Shown piece by piece: positions 37,080-46,103 of a DNA stretch of 64,000 bases; within the stretch, counting starts at the first letter, position 1, and each line of letters starts with the position of its first letter. Position numbers and translations under genes: made by a program. The notes beneath the pieces were generated by a model, which ran no database searches, was not told the DNA's origin, and saw only the letters and a program-made list of their open reading frames with translations. Source of the stretch: an uncultured Flavobacteriaceae bacterium (GTDB taxonomy: Bacteria > Bacteroidota > Bacteroidia > Flavobacteriales > Flavobacteriaceae); the NCBI GenBank assembly GCA_947500385.1, contig CANMSA010000002.1, positions 1 to 64,000 on the forward strand, given 5' to 3'.

Positions 37080-38135
37080 CTACACATCGTCATAGTCGAC
37101 CTTCAAAGTAGGTGTCAAAGCATGCGCCTGGCAGGTAAGAATAAAACCATCGGCGATTTCGCCATCCGTTAAAATTTGGTTTTTTACCATCTCGACCTTT
37201 CCTTCGGTTACGCGTGCAATACAACTACTACAAACTCCTCCTTGACAGGAGTAGGGAGCATCTATGTTCTCTTTCAGAACCGCGTCGAGAACAAGCATTT
37301 TCCTATCCATGGTAAAAGAAAAGATCTCATCGTCTACCGTTACTTCAACAGTGGTCTGCCCTTCCACCGTTGTTGGAAGTTCCTCTAATATTTCCGTAGC
37401 GGTAAAAAGTTCAAAATGTATGCTTTCTTCCTGTACACCATTCTCCTTTAAGGTTCCTTCTACCAGGCGGATCATGGCCTCGGGACCACAAAGGTAGTAA
37501 CCGTCGAAATGAACGTCTTTGTGTTTGTTTTTTAGCGCATAGTTGACCGTTGAGGTATCGATGCGTCCAAAAAGAGTGTTTTCGACCTTTGTACGACTGT
37601 TGATAAAATGAATAAAAAACCGATCAGTATATGCTAGCTGAAGCTTGGTCAACTCGGTATAGAACATGGTTTCTTCGCTCGATTTATTCCCATATACCAA
37701 CAAAAACGTGCTATCCGGATGGTCGTCCAAGACGGTTCGCGCAATACTCATGATCGGGGTAATACCACTACCCGCGGCAAAAGCGGCAATATTTCTAGGG
37801 GTTTGGGTGGTTGTAAAAACAAATCTACCCTCGGGAGGCATTACCTCCAATACGTCCCCCACCTTTAATTTGCTATTGGCAAAATCAGAAAAACCACCGC
37901 CGTCTACCTTCTTTACCCCGATGGTCATGTCTGCCGCTTTCGGAGAAGAACTAATAGAATAAGCCCTGCGTAGTTCGTTGCCTTTGATCTCTTTTTTAAT
38001 GGTGATATATTGTCCGGCCGTAAAGGCAAAGGTCTGTGAAAGCTCCTTTGGGATATCGAACGTAATGGCCACCGATGAGGGGGTGAGTTGTTCAATTTTC
38101 GATACGGTTAGGGAATGAAAATGACTCATATGCAC
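37080..38135 (-). CDS. PaaE-like ferredoxin--NAD(P)H reductase
   Basis: A 351-residue electron-transfer protein of the PaaE/HCR type. The N-terminal FAD domain has RAYSISSSP, the NAD(P)H domain has AAGSGITPIMSI and YLCGPEAMI, and the C-terminal 2Fe-2S ferredoxin domain carries the ligands CQGGVCSSC and a later TCQA. It passes electrons from NAD(P)H to an oxygenase or desaturase, but no paa genes or other partner lie nearby, so the acceptor is unknown. The reading frame opens MHM; the second ATG at 38129 is an equally possible start. Confidence 0.92.
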   Translation of the reverse strand: MHMSHFHSLTVSKIEQLTPSSVAITFDIPKELSQTFAFTAGQYITIKKEIKGNELRRAYSISSSPKAADMTIGVKKVDGGGFSDFANSKLKVGDVLEVMPPEGRFVFTTTQTPRNIAAFAAGSGITPIMSIARTVLDDHPDSTFLLVYGNKSSEETMFYTELTKLQLAYTDRFFIHFINSRTKVENTLFGRIDTSTVNYALKNKHKDVHFDGYYLCGPEAMIRLVEGTLKENGVQEESIHFELFTATEILEELPTTVEGQTTVEVTVDDEIFSFTMDRKMLVLDAVLKENIDAPYSCQGGVCSSCIARVTEGKVEMVKNQILTDGEIADGFILTCQAHALTPTLKVDYDDV

Positions 38136-38145
38136 AATTTTGCTG

Positions 38146-38153
38146 CAAAACTA
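38146..38153 (-). promoter_or_regulatory. Putative -7 element for the ferredoxin reductase gene
   Basis: On the minus strand this reads TAGTTTTG, 10 bases upstream of the reductase start, matching TAnnTTTG. Confidence 0.38.
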
Positions 38154-38258
38154 AGCATTGAAGACCCTATATAAAACCCGAAAGGCTAAAAATTGTAGGT
38201 AGTATGTAACAAAGTAGTATTTTTAAATACCAACCAAACGTATAAACTTCACATCCAT

Positions 38259-39728
38259 ATGTTCAAACACTTTGCCGCTCTCCAGTGGAAGTCTTTTTTT
38301 AGGTCTGCTTCGTTGGGCAAGAGTCTTGCCGTTAAAATACTTATGGGGTTCTTCGGTTTGTACATGCTGGGAACCATGTTGTCGTTGGGCGTTGCCTTGT
38401 TTTTCGCGATACGGGAGATGGTACCCGATGTAGACCCACTTGTTCTGGTAAGTCGGTTTCTTATTTATTGGGTCTTGGTTGAGCTGGTTCTGAGGTATTT
38501 TATGCAAAAACTTCCTGTGATGGACGTAAAACCAATGCTCACCATTCCCATAGCAAAAAATAAGATAGCACATTATATTTTAGGCCGTTCTGGGGTTTCT
38601 ATTTATAACCTTTTCGACTTGGTTTTTTTTGTTCCTTTTGCCATAGTGCTCGGGTTTCAAGGGTATTCTTTCTTGAATGTCGTTTGTTGGTTTTTTGCGA
38701 TGATGGGACTGGTCCTTACCATTAACTATCTTAATTTCTTAATTAATAAAAGTGATAGGGCGCTTCTGATCCTGTTGGGATTGGTCGTTGGACTCTATGG
38801 CCTTGATTATTTTGACATCTATCCGGTTCGGGAATTGGCGGGCGACTTGTTTTATGGCTTGTATGAGCACCCGATCTTTGTGGCGATTCCTATTCTTTTG
38901 GCAGTGGGTATGTACTATTTGAATTACTCGTTTTTACGCAAGACACTGTTCCTGGATGCTTCGCTTGAGCGTAAAACGAAGGAGGCGGAAACGGCCCATT
39001 TATCATGGACCAACAGGTTTGGGGACATTGCCCCTTTTTTGCAATTGGACTTAAAACTAATATGGCGAAACAAACGCACCAAGGCACAGGTATTTATATC
39101 ATTGGCCATGATTTTGTACGGTTTGGTGTTTTATACGATGGAAGATTTTGGCATGAACTCGGCGATGTTGGTTTTGGTAGGCATTTTAATGACCGGGATT
39201 TTTTTGATGAATTTTGGGCAGTTCATTCCTGCTTGGGATAGCGCTTATTATAGTATGATGATGTCCCAGAACATTCCTTTGCGAAAATATTTAGAGGCAA
39301 AGGCAGGTTTGATAGCAGTAAGCGTTGTTGGCATGTTTCTCTTGTCACTTCCCTATGTATATTTTGGTTGGGAAGCGTTGTTGATCAACCTTGGAGCCGC
39401 CTTGTACAATCTAGGAATCAATATTCCGGTAATCTTGTTCTTCGGTTCTATGAACAAAAAGCGAATAGACCTTACCAAAAGCGCTATTGGAAACATGCAA
39501 GGTACCGGGGCGGCGCAGTTTTTAGTTGGGATTCCTTTGTTTGGCGCGCCGATGATCATCTACAGTGTACTTCTGTTTCTCGTTTCCTTTGAAGTGGCCA
39601 TAGGCACCTTGGCACTTCTGGGTATTGCAGGTTTTGTATTTCGAAAACCTATTTTAGATACCATTACTGCGGTATATCGTCGTAAGAAATATGGGATGAT
39701 TGCCGGCTTTAAAGAAAAAAATAGCTAA
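38259..39728 (+). CDS. DUF5687 family membrane protein (ABC transporter permease-like)
   Basis: The 489-residue protein has about eleven membrane segments. I recognise the Bacteroidota DUF5687 pattern from the start (FKHFAALQWKSFFRSASLGKSLAVKIL) and the central RLILxLD-like block (LQLDLKLIWRNKRTK). It is followed 51 bases later by an ABC ATPase gene, which fits a permease role in an exporter. The substrate is unknown. Confidence 0.87.
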   Translation: MFKHFAALQWKSFFRSASLGKSLAVKILMGFFGLYMLGTMLSLGVALFFAIREMVPDVDPLVLVSRFLIYWVLVELVLRYFMQKLPVMDVKPMLTIPIAKNKIAHYILGRSGVSIYNLFDLVFFVPFAIVLGFQGYSFLNVVCWFFAMMGLVLTINYLNFLINKSDRALLILLGLVVGLYGLDYFDIYPVRELAGDLFYGLYEHPIFVAIPILLAVGMYYLNYSFLRKTLFLDASLERKTKEAETAHLSWTNRFGDIAPFLQLDLKLIWRNKRTKAQVFISLAMILYGLVFYTMEDFGMNSAMLVLVGILMTGIFLMNFGQFIPAWDSAYYSMMMSQNIPLRKYLEAKAGLIAVSVVGMFLLSLPYVYFGWEALLINLGAALYNLGINIPVILFFGSMNKKRIDLTKSAIGNMQGTGAAQFLVGIPLFGAPMIIYSVLLFLVSFEVAIGTLALLGIAGFVFRKPILDTITAVYRRKKYGMIAGFKEKNS

Positions 39729-39779
39729 CAGGAATGTTAGGAATAATTGATAATACCATCAATAGTTGAATTATACGAT

Positions 39780-40475
39780 ATGATAACAGCACAGCACCTT
39801 ACCAAAAGATATGGCGGCAACATTGTTCTAAACATTGAAAACCTGGAGATTCCAAAAGGCCAGAGCTTCGGTTTGGTGGGGAATAATGGAGCAGGAAAGA
39901 CCACGTTTTTTAGTCTTCTACTCGATTTGATCCAACCAACTTCAGGGCATATCATTAATAATGACATACAGGTAGATGTCAGTGAAGCTTGGAAACCCTT
40001 TACGTCCTCTTTTATTGACGAAACTTTCTTGATCGGGTATCTGACCCCCGAAGAATATTTTTACTTTATAGGAGAACTCAGGGGCCAAAACAAAGCGGAT
40101 GTAAACGCCTTGTTGGCCAATTTCGAAGATTTTTTTCACGGCGAAATTTTGGGGCAGAAAAAATACCTGCGCGACCTTTCGAAAGGGAATCAAAAGAAAT
40201 CGGGGATCGTGGCCTCCTTTATTGGGAATCCCGAAGTGGTCATTTTAGATGAACCTTTTGCCAATTTAGACCCTACGACCCAAATAAGACTCAAGGGAAT
40301 CATTAAAGACTTGGCCGCTCAGCAAGAGGTGACCGTGCTGGTTTCTAGCCATGACCTGCTGCATGTAACCGACGTTTGTGAACGAATCGTAGTGCTCAAT
40401 AAAGGAGAAGTGGTAAAAGACATTCAAACTTCCACTGAAACCTTGAAGGAATTAGAGACCTTTTTCGGAGGGTAA
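39780..40475 (+). CDS. ABC transporter ATP-binding protein
   Basis: A 231-residue single-domain ATPase. Walker A is GNNGAGKTT, the signature is DLSKGNQKK in place of LSGGQ, Walker B is EVVILDEP, and the switch His is in SSHD. I chose ATG at 39780, which opens the standard MITAQHLTKRYGG strand; an ATG at 39747 would add 11 residues. It pairs with the DUF5687 permease-like protein. The atypical signature is common in CcmA/YxlF-like exporters. Confidence 0.92.
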   Translation: MITAQHLTKRYGGNIVLNIENLEIPKGQSFGLVGNNGAGKTTFFSLLLDLIQPTSGHIINNDIQVDVSEAWKPFTSSFIDETFLIGYLTPEEYFYFIGELRGQNKADVNALLANFEDFFHGEILGQKKYLRDLSKGNQKKSGIVASFIGNPEVVILDEPFANLDPTTQIRLKGIIKDLAAQQEVTVLVSSHDLLHVTDVCERIVVLNKGEVVKDIQTSTETLKELETFFGG

Positions 40476-40851
40476 CCCCGGTTTGTTTTTTAAAATTTAC
40501 CGATCAGGTCGGCGATACCGCTACCTGCCAATGGGTGATGAGACCGTTGAAGGGGTCAACTATGACAAAACCCCAAAAAAGACCGTTGGGTCGGTATGGT
40601 AAATAGTACATAACTCCCCCCTTTGTTAAAACTTCTATTTAAGATTCGCAAATTCTGGTCAACGGTATACATGAACGTACCTTATCGATAAAACGCAACT
40701 GTAACAAACCCATTGGTCGGTACCTGCAAGTGTTTGAAATTTGTTTTAATCGGCCACTCGTTGTAGATTCTTCTCCTTTTAGTACATTTATCGACGAACT
40801 ACATAATAATACTGTTTTTTTTAAGTTAGCAATATACGTATACGAACAATT
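40476..40851. other. Gene-poor stretch between the ABC ATPase and porW
   Basis: 376 bases without a recognisable gene. The first part (40483-40602) is unusually GC-rich and holds an open frame reading plus strand with coding-like codon use (from ATG 40531: MGDETVEGVNYDK and on to TAA at 40600-40602), possibly a gene remnant or very short gene. The rest is AT-rich and should contain the porW promoter, though no clear TAnnTTTG is seen. Confidence 0.45.
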
Positions 40852-43398
40852 TTGAAGCTTCATTATAAACTCATTCTTAGCGCACTCTTCGGGGGATTGG
40901 TCTTTAACGCCTGTTCTACCAAAAAAGATGCCTTCCTAAACCGCAACTTTCATGCATTGAATACCAAGTACAATGTCTTGTACAACGGTAATATTGCGTT
41001 TGAAGAAGGTCGTGAAGAACTCAACGCCAGTTACAAAGATGATTACTGGGAGTTGTTACCGATCGAACGATTAGAGGTTACCGATGAAATAAAGCTCGAC
41101 TCTGAGGATAACAATCCCAAGTTTATCATTGCCGAGGAAAAAGCGACCAAGGCCATACAAAAACACAGTATGGATATCAAAGATCGAGAGCGCAACCCAC
41201 AAACCGATGAGGCATTTCTTTTATTGGGGAAGGCGCGTTACTTTGATCAGCGCTATATTCCAGCGCTAGAGGCTTTCAATTATATCATTAGGAAATACAA
41301 TTATAGCGACAAGCTCAACGAGGCACATATTTGGCGTGAAAAGGTAAATATTCGGTTAGAAAACGAGGAACTTGCCATCAAGAACTTAAAACGCTTGATG
41401 AAGTACGAGAAACTAAAGGATCAGGAGTACGCCGATGCGAGAGCTATGATGGGCCAGGCCTATATAAATCTAAAAGTGATCGATACCGCCGTTCAGCAAT
41501 TAAAAATCGCATCGTATTATACCAAGAAGAATCCCGAAAAAGGCCGGTACTATTACATTATCGGTCAGCTTTACAACGAGCTAGGGCATAAAGATAGTGC
41601 GAACTATGCCTTTGATAAGGTAATTGAACTGAACCGGAAGTCGCCTAGAGTGTATATGATCAATGCCGAAATCGAAAAAATCAAGAATACCGAGATAAGC
41701 GCTTCCAATGAAGAAGAGGTGTTGGAGCATTTGACCGATTTGGAAGAAAACCGTGAAAACCGCCCTTTTTTAGATAAGATTTACCGCCAGATTGCCGAGT
41801 ATTATTTAGCAAAGGAATCGGATAGCATTGCCTTGGTTTATTTTAATAAATCGCTTCGGGCTACTCAAAACGAACCCAAGCTCAATGCATTGAACTACGA
41901 AAACCTTGCGGAGTACAACTTTGACGAAAACGCGTATAAAACTGCCGGTGCCTATTATGATAGTGTCTTGACCAATTTGGCCGAGAACACAAAAAAGTAT
42001 AGGGCCACAAAGAAGAAGTTAGACAACCTGGAAGATGTCATCGCCTATGAAGATGTTGTTCAATATACCGATAGCGTAATAGGACTTTATAAGATGTCCG
42101 AGGAAGAACGAACCACCTATTTTGGAGATTATATTGCCGAACTCAAAAGAGTCGAAGAGGCCGCGGCCAAGAAAGAGGAAGAACGGCAATTGGCCGGGGT
42201 ATTGGCTTTTGGTGAAACCAAAGGAGGCAAAGAAAATAAAGGAAAGTTCTATTTCTATAACATTACCAGTTTGGGCTATGGCCAGAACGACTTCAAACAG
42301 CGATGGGGCAACCGGGAGTTGGAAGATGACTGGCGCTGGAGCAATAAGGCGCGCACCTTACCCTCGGAGGCTACCGGAGATGCCTTGGCAGCAAATGATT
42401 CTTTGAATACGGAGCCGACCGATGAGGAACGATATTCCGTAAGCTTTTATACCGATAGAATACCAAAAGATCAAACGGTGATAGACAGCCTCAGTGCAGA
42501 ACGCAATTTCGCCAATTATCAGCTCGGACTTATTTACAAGGAAAAATTCAAAGAAAACCTGCTAGCAGCTGGCAAATTGGAAGATGTGTTAAGAAGCAAC
42601 CCGGAAGAACGCCTCATATTGCCCTCTAAATACAATTTGTTCAAAATATACGAAGCGGAAGGAAGTCCGTTGATGGCAGGTATGAAAACCGACATTATTC
42701 AAAACCATGCCGATTCTCGCTATGCAGAGATACTATTGAATCCGCAGGCAGTCTTGACAGATAGCGATGATAGTCCCGATGCCCGTTACGCCGCCCTGTT
42801 TAAATTGTATAAAGACCAACAGTTCTTGCAAACGATTACGGGGGCCGAAGAAAATATAAATAGGTATACGGGAGACCCTATCGTACCAAAGTTCGAAATG
42901 CTGAAGGCCAATGCCATCGGAAGATTGCAAGGCTTTGAACCTTTCAAGGAACAATTGAATTATGTCGCACTTACCTACCCCAACAATCCGGAAGGTAAGA
43001 AAGCCGAACAGATCATCGCCGAGCAGTTACCAAAACTACAGGCAAAGGAATTTTCAACGGAGACCGAGTCCGGCAATTGGAAGGTGGTTTTCCCTTTTAA
43101 ACGAGCCGATGATGAAGCCGCTCTAAAACTAATGGAGCTTGTAAATAAATCGATAAAAGATTTAAATTATAAGAACATCGTTTCAAAAGACATTTATAAT
43201 TTAGAGGAGCAATTTTTGGTAATACATGGTTTTAAATCCAAGACTTTCGCGCTTGGCTATGTCGAATTGCTAAAAATTAACAAGGATTACAAGGTTGATA
43301 ATGAGAATTTTGTAATTTTATCCTCTAACTATAAAATCATCCAGGTACATAAAAACCTACAGGAATATCAGAGTCAAATTTTAACCCCAAAACCATAA
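40852..43398 (+). CDS. porW: Type IX secretion system lipoprotein PorW/SprE
   Basis: This is a TPR lipoprotein needed for type IX secretion and, in gliding flavobacteria (as SprE), for motility. The 848-residue protein begins at TTG with a lipoprotein signal ending FNAC (Cys21), then STKKDAFLNRNFHALNTKYNVLYNGNIAFEEG, a hallmark of the family. Many TPR-like helices follow up to about 450, then a conserved middle block with FYFYNITSLGYGQNDFKQRWGNRELEDDWR, and a C-terminal part. It stands just upstream of a bactofilin and the ATP synthase genes, an order I associate with Flavobacteriaceae. It implies that the surface protein at 1-3695 can use this export route. Confidence 0.92.
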   Translation: MKLHYKLILSALFGGLVFNACSTKKDAFLNRNFHALNTKYNVLYNGNIAFEEGREELNASYKDDYWELLPIERLEVTDEIKLDSEDNNPKFIIAEEKATKAIQKHSMDIKDRERNPQTDEAFLLLGKARYFDQRYIPALEAFNYIIRKYNYSDKLNEAHIWREKVNIRLENEELAIKNLKRLMKYEKLKDQEYADARAMMGQAYINLKVIDTAVQQLKIASYYTKKNPEKGRYYYIIGQLYNELGHKDSANYAFDKVIELNRKSPRVYMINAEIEKIKNTEISASNEEEVLEHLTDLEENRENRPFLDKIYRQIAEYYLAKESDSIALVYFNKSLRATQNEPKLNALNYENLAEYNFDENAYKTAGAYYDSVLTNLAENTKKYRATKKKLDNLEDVIAYEDVVQYTDSVIGLYKMSEEERTTYFGDYIAELKRVEEAAAKKEEERQLAGVLAFGETKGGKENKGKFYFYNITSLGYGQNDFKQRWGNRELEDDWRWSNKARTLPSEATGDALAANDSLNTEPTDEERYSVSFYTDRIPKDQTVIDSLSAERNFANYQLGLIYKEKFKENLLAAGKLEDVLRSNPEERLILPSKYNLFKIYEAEGSPLMAGMKTDIIQNHADSRYAEILLNPQAVLTDSDDSPDARYAALFKLYKDQQFLQTITGAEENINRYTGDPIVPKFEMLKANAIGRLQGFEPFKEQLNYVALTYPNNPEGKKAEQIIAEQLPKLQAKEFSTETESGNWKVVFPFKRADDEAALKLMELVNKSIKDLNYKNIVSKDIYNLEEQFLVIHGFKSKTFALGYVELLKINKDYKVDNENFVILSSNYKIIQVHKNLQEYQSQILTPKP

Positions 43399-43401
43399 AA
43401 A

Positions 43402-43851
43402 ATGTTTTCAGACAACAAAAGACCTATGAACGAAATAGGCGGGCAGCCAAATAGAATTGAAAAAAACACCAAGATAAAAGGTGATATTGTTTCCGAAGCC
43501 GATTTTCGAATCGATGGAAAATTAGACGGAAATGTAAAGACATCCGGGAAAGTGGTCATCGGAAAAGATGGCTACATCCATGGGAAAGTAGAATGTGTAA
43601 ATGCCGATATTGAAGGAAGCTTTAACGGTGAGTTATTGGTTTCGGATCTTTTATCGCTTAAATCCTCTGCAGTGATTGAAGGTACCGTATCGGTAAATAA
43701 GTTGGCCGTAGAGCCTGGTGCCACTTTTAATGCCTCTTGCTCTATGAAAGGCAAAGGAGGTTCTTTAAGCAGCAAACCTAGTGCCTCGCAAGGAAGCTTC
43801 AAGTCTTCTTTGGGGAACAGCAATGTTGGCGGTACCGCGAAAGCATCCTAG
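43402..43851 (+). CDS. Bactofilin (polymer-forming cytoskeletal protein)
   Basis: A 149-residue bactofilin with a beta-helical core of short repeats (KIKGDIVSEADFRIDG, NVKTSGKVVIGKDG, KVECVNADIEG, LLVSDLLSLKSSAVIEG) flanked by disordered, Ser/Gly-rich ends. Bactofilins polymerise without nucleotides and help place envelope machinery. It begins 3 bases after porW and is followed by a terminator. A link between this filament and type IX secretion is suggested by the operon but not shown. Confidence 0.93.
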   Translation: MFSDNKRPMNEIGGQPNRIEKNTKIKGDIVSEADFRIDGKLDGNVKTSGKVVIGKDGYIHGKVECVNADIEGSFNGELLVSDLLSLKSSAVIEGTVSVNKLAVEPGATFNASCSMKGKGGSLSSKPSASQGSFKSSLGNSNVGGTAKAS

Positions 43852-43916
43852 AACGCTGCCTTGAAATTCTATTGAAAACGAATGCCATAGGCGTTGTTTT
43901 GAAAAAATACATTATG

Positions 43917-43948
43917 ATTGCCATACTTTCGGGTATGGCAATTTTTTA
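43917..43948 (+). terminator. Rho-independent terminator after the bactofilin gene
   Basis: A perfect 10-bp stem (ATTGCCATAC at 43917-43926 with GTATGGCAAT at 43933-43942) around a TTTCGG loop is followed by TTTTT. It separates porW-bactofilin from the ATP synthase genes. Confidence 0.85.
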
Positions 43949-43955
43949 TTTTGGT

Positions 43956-43963
43956 TAGTTTTG
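43956..43963 (+). promoter_or_regulatory. Putative -7 element for the AtpZ gene
   Basis: TAGTTTTG, 27 bases before the ATG at 43991 and directly after the terminator, matches the Bacteroidota -7 consensus. Confidence 0.42.
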
Positions 43964-43990
43964 CACTAGTACGAAAAGAAACGCGCCAGC

Positions 43991-44203
43991 ATGTCTAAGA
44001 ACAAACAGGCTAAATATTGGTTGAGCCTTACGGGAATTGCCGTTCAAATGGGGGTGATTATCTATTTGGGCTCATGGGCCGGCGGTTGGCTAGACGAAAA
44101 GTATGCGCAGCAAAGTAACACCTTTACAATAGTATGTACCCTGGTAGCGGTCGCAGTCGCTATGTATCTGGTAGTAAAACAAACCAAGAAATTAAACCCT
44201 TGA
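43991..44203 (+). CDS. AtpZ/AtpI family protein
   Basis: A 70-residue protein with two membrane helices (about 10-30 and 43-62) joined by a GGWLDEKY turn, as in AtpI/AtpZ proteins that help assemble the c-ring or carry magnesium/calcium for F-type ATP synthase. It is the first gene of the ATP synthase set, and its stop overlaps the next start (TGATG). Confidence 0.87.
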   Translation: MSKNKQAKYWLSLTGIAVQMGVIIYLGSWAGGWLDEKYAQQSNTFTIVCTLVAVAVAMYLVVKQTKKLNP

Positions 44204-44592
44204 TGTTCGATAAAAAAGTCATTGTTTTTGCAGTTAGATTGGTAGGGGTGTTATTCGTATTGGCACTATTGCATGTGCTCTATTTTTATGTGAGAGAAGA
44301 GGCTGTTCCGGTAAATTTATTGCTGTTAGGGTATTCGTTGAATTTTCTCATGGCCTTTGTCATTTATTTTACAATGGTGTACTTGGCAAAAAGGCACAAC
44401 AAAAACCTGGGGTTTTTCTTTCTTCTAGGCAGTACCTTTAAATTTGCGGTGTACTTTCTCATTTTTAATCCGCTTTTCAAGGAAGATGGTGTACTGTCAA
44501 TGGTTGAATTCTTCACTTTTTTAGTTCCGTATTTTGCGTGTTTGATTGTAGAGACTTTGGCGCTTGCCAAGCTCTTGAACGAACTCGATTAA
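44203..44592 (+). CDS. DUF6168 family membrane protein
   Basis: A 129-residue protein with four membrane helices, placed between atpZ and atpB. I recognise the Flavobacteriaceae family DUF6168. It occupies the place where AtpI-like proteins occur in other phyla, so a role in ATP synthase assembly is possible but unproven. The start at 44203 is fixed by its one-base overlap with the atpZ stop; a longer in-frame start at 44134 would overlap atpZ heavily. Confidence 0.8.
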   Translation: MFDKKVIVFAVRLVGVLFVLALLHVLYFYVREEAVPVNLLLLGYSLNFLMAFVIYFTMVYLAKRHNKNLGFFFLLGSTFKFAVYFLIFNPLFKEDGVLSMVEFFTFLVPYFACLIVETLALAKLLNELD

Positions 44593-44666
44593 AAGTATGT
44601 TTTTACGGTCTACGAAACGCTTTAAAATAAAAGCTAAAATGCTTTTTTCTTTCTGGGATAATAGCG

Positions 44667-44674
44667 TACATTTG
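44667..44674 (+). promoter_or_regulatory. Putative -7 element for atpB
   Basis: TACATTTG fits TAnnTTTG and lies 34 bases before the atpB ATG, in a 116-base gap after DUF6168. Confidence 0.42.
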
Positions 44675-44708
44675 CACCGATTTTTAGAGACCGATATTTT
44701 TGAGCGCT

Positions 44709-45821
44709 ATGCGAAAAACATTTCTGATTACACTTCTGTTTGCAACCTCACTTTTTGTAAGTAACAATGCTTTTGCTAGCGAAAAAGAGGCAGAGGAAGG
44801 GGCTGACGGAAAAGACCTGAAAACAGAGATCAAGGAATACATTGATCATCACCTTCTAGATTCACATGATTTTTCCCTATTCTCGATAGAGCAGGAAAAC
44901 GGTGAAAAGAAACATATCGGTTTCCCGCTACCTGTCATTTTATGGGATAACGGATTAAAGGTTTTTTCCTCCTCAAAGTTTCATCATGGGGAAACCGTTG
45001 CCGAGGTTGATGGCAACTATTACAAATTGTACCATAGCAAAATTTACAAGACCGATGCTGCCGGAACTATCAATTATGATGATAAGCACCACGCAACCAA
45101 CGAAAAACCATTAGATCTTTCCATTACCAAGGGGGTAGTAATGATTTTTATCACTTGTTTGTTGATGTTTTGGTTGTTTAGTAGCTTGGCGAAATCGTAT
45201 GCCAAAAACGGAAGCATACCAAAAGGAATAGGTCGTTTTTTCGAGCCTATCGTATTATACATAAGAGATGATATTGCCATCTCTAATATTGGTGAAAAGC
45301 GGTATAAGAAATACATGCCTTTTTTATTGACGGTCTTTTTCTTTATCTGGTTTTTAAATATGTTTGGCCTTACGCCTTTGGGTGTAAACGTAACTGGTAA
45401 CATTGCGGTAACGGCGGCCTTGGCAATCATTACTTTTTTATTGACCAATTTGACGGGAACCAAAGATTACTGGAAGCATTTGTTCGACCCGTTAGGAGAT
45501 TCCATGCCTTGGTTGGGGAAATTACCCCTATACATAATTTTAATCCCGATTGAAATCTTAGGAATTTTTATTAAGCCCTTTTCACTGTTGATTCGTTTGT
45601 ATGCGAACATGCAGGCAGGCCATATCGTTGTTATGAGTTTGATAGGGTTGATGTTTATTTTCAAGAGCTGGATCGGAAGTCCCCTATCCTTTGGTTTGGC
45701 GTTTGCGATTTCGTTGATTGAAATTTTAGTGGCCTTATTACAGGCCTATATATTTACGATGTTATCGGCGCTTTATTTTGGTTTTGCTTCTGAGGAGCAT
45801 GACCATGCCGAGGCACATTAG
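44709..45821 (+). CDS. atpB: F0F1 ATP synthase subunit a
   Basis: This is the stator channel subunit of the membrane proton path. The 370-residue protein is longer than the usual ~270 because of an N-terminal signal peptide (MRKTFLITLLF to NAFA) and a ~120-residue charged, His-rich extracytoplasmic region, a trait of Bacteroidota. The core carries helices with the essential arginine in SLLIRLYANMQAGHIV and ends ALLQAYIFTMLSALYFG. I use ATG at 44709, which starts the signal peptide cleanly; a TTG three codons earlier is possible. Confidence 0.95.
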   Translation: MRKTFLITLLFATSLFVSNNAFASEKEAEEGADGKDLKTEIKEYIDHHLLDSHDFSLFSIEQENGEKKHIGFPLPVILWDNGLKVFSSSKFHHGETVAEVDGNYYKLYHSKIYKTDAAGTINYDDKHHATNEKPLDLSITKGVVMIFITCLLMFWLFSSLAKSYAKNGSIPKGIGRFFEPIVLYIRDDIAISNIGEKRYKKYMPFLLTVFFFIWFLNMFGLTPLGVNVTGNIAVTAALAIITFLLTNLTGTKDYWKHLFDPLGDSMPWLGKLPLYIILIPIEILGIFIKPFSLLIRLYANMQAGHIVVMSLIGLMFIFKSWIGSPLSFGLAFAISLIEILVALLQAYIFTMLSALYFGFASEEHDHAEAH

Positions 45822-45834
45822 TAATAATTTTACC

Positions 45835-45854
45835 ATTTCCGCGAAGGCGGAAAT
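45835..45854. repeat. GAAG-loop hairpin between atpB and atpE
   Basis: Perfect 8-bp arms ATTTCCGC and GCGGAAAT enclose the loop GAAG, 14 bases after the atpB stop. No T-run follows. It resembles the hairpin at 63146-63165, which has the same loop. Confidence 0.7.
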
Positions 45855-45888
45855 CTAAATTGAATGTTTAATTTTTAATATACATATT

Positions 45889-46095
45889 ATGTCAATTCCA
45901 AGAATTGTAGGTGCAGGATTAATTGTAATCGGTGTTGGTGTGGGTATCGGAAGAATCGGTGGCCAGGCTATGGAGGCGATTGCGCGTCAACCTGAAGCTT
46001 ACGGAAAGATTCAAACAGCGATGTTGATTGCAGCGGCGCTAATTGAAGGTATCGGTTTTGCAGCGTTGTTTGCAACTACTGAAATCGAAGGTTAA
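45889..46095 (+). CDS. atpE: F0F1 ATP synthase subunit c
   Basis: A 68-residue two-helix hairpin forming the rotor ring. The polar loop ARQPEA and the ion-binding carboxylate E53 in AALIEGIGFAALF are in place. The residues around E53 lack the ES-T/Y pattern of sodium-binding rings, so proton coupling is expected. It is followed by a strong RNA hairpin before atpF. Confidence 0.96.
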   Translation: MSIPRIVGAGLIVIGVGVGIGRIGGQAMEAIARQPEAYGKIQTAMLIAAALIEGIGFAALFATTEIEG

Positions 46096-46103
46096 ATCCT
46101 AAG

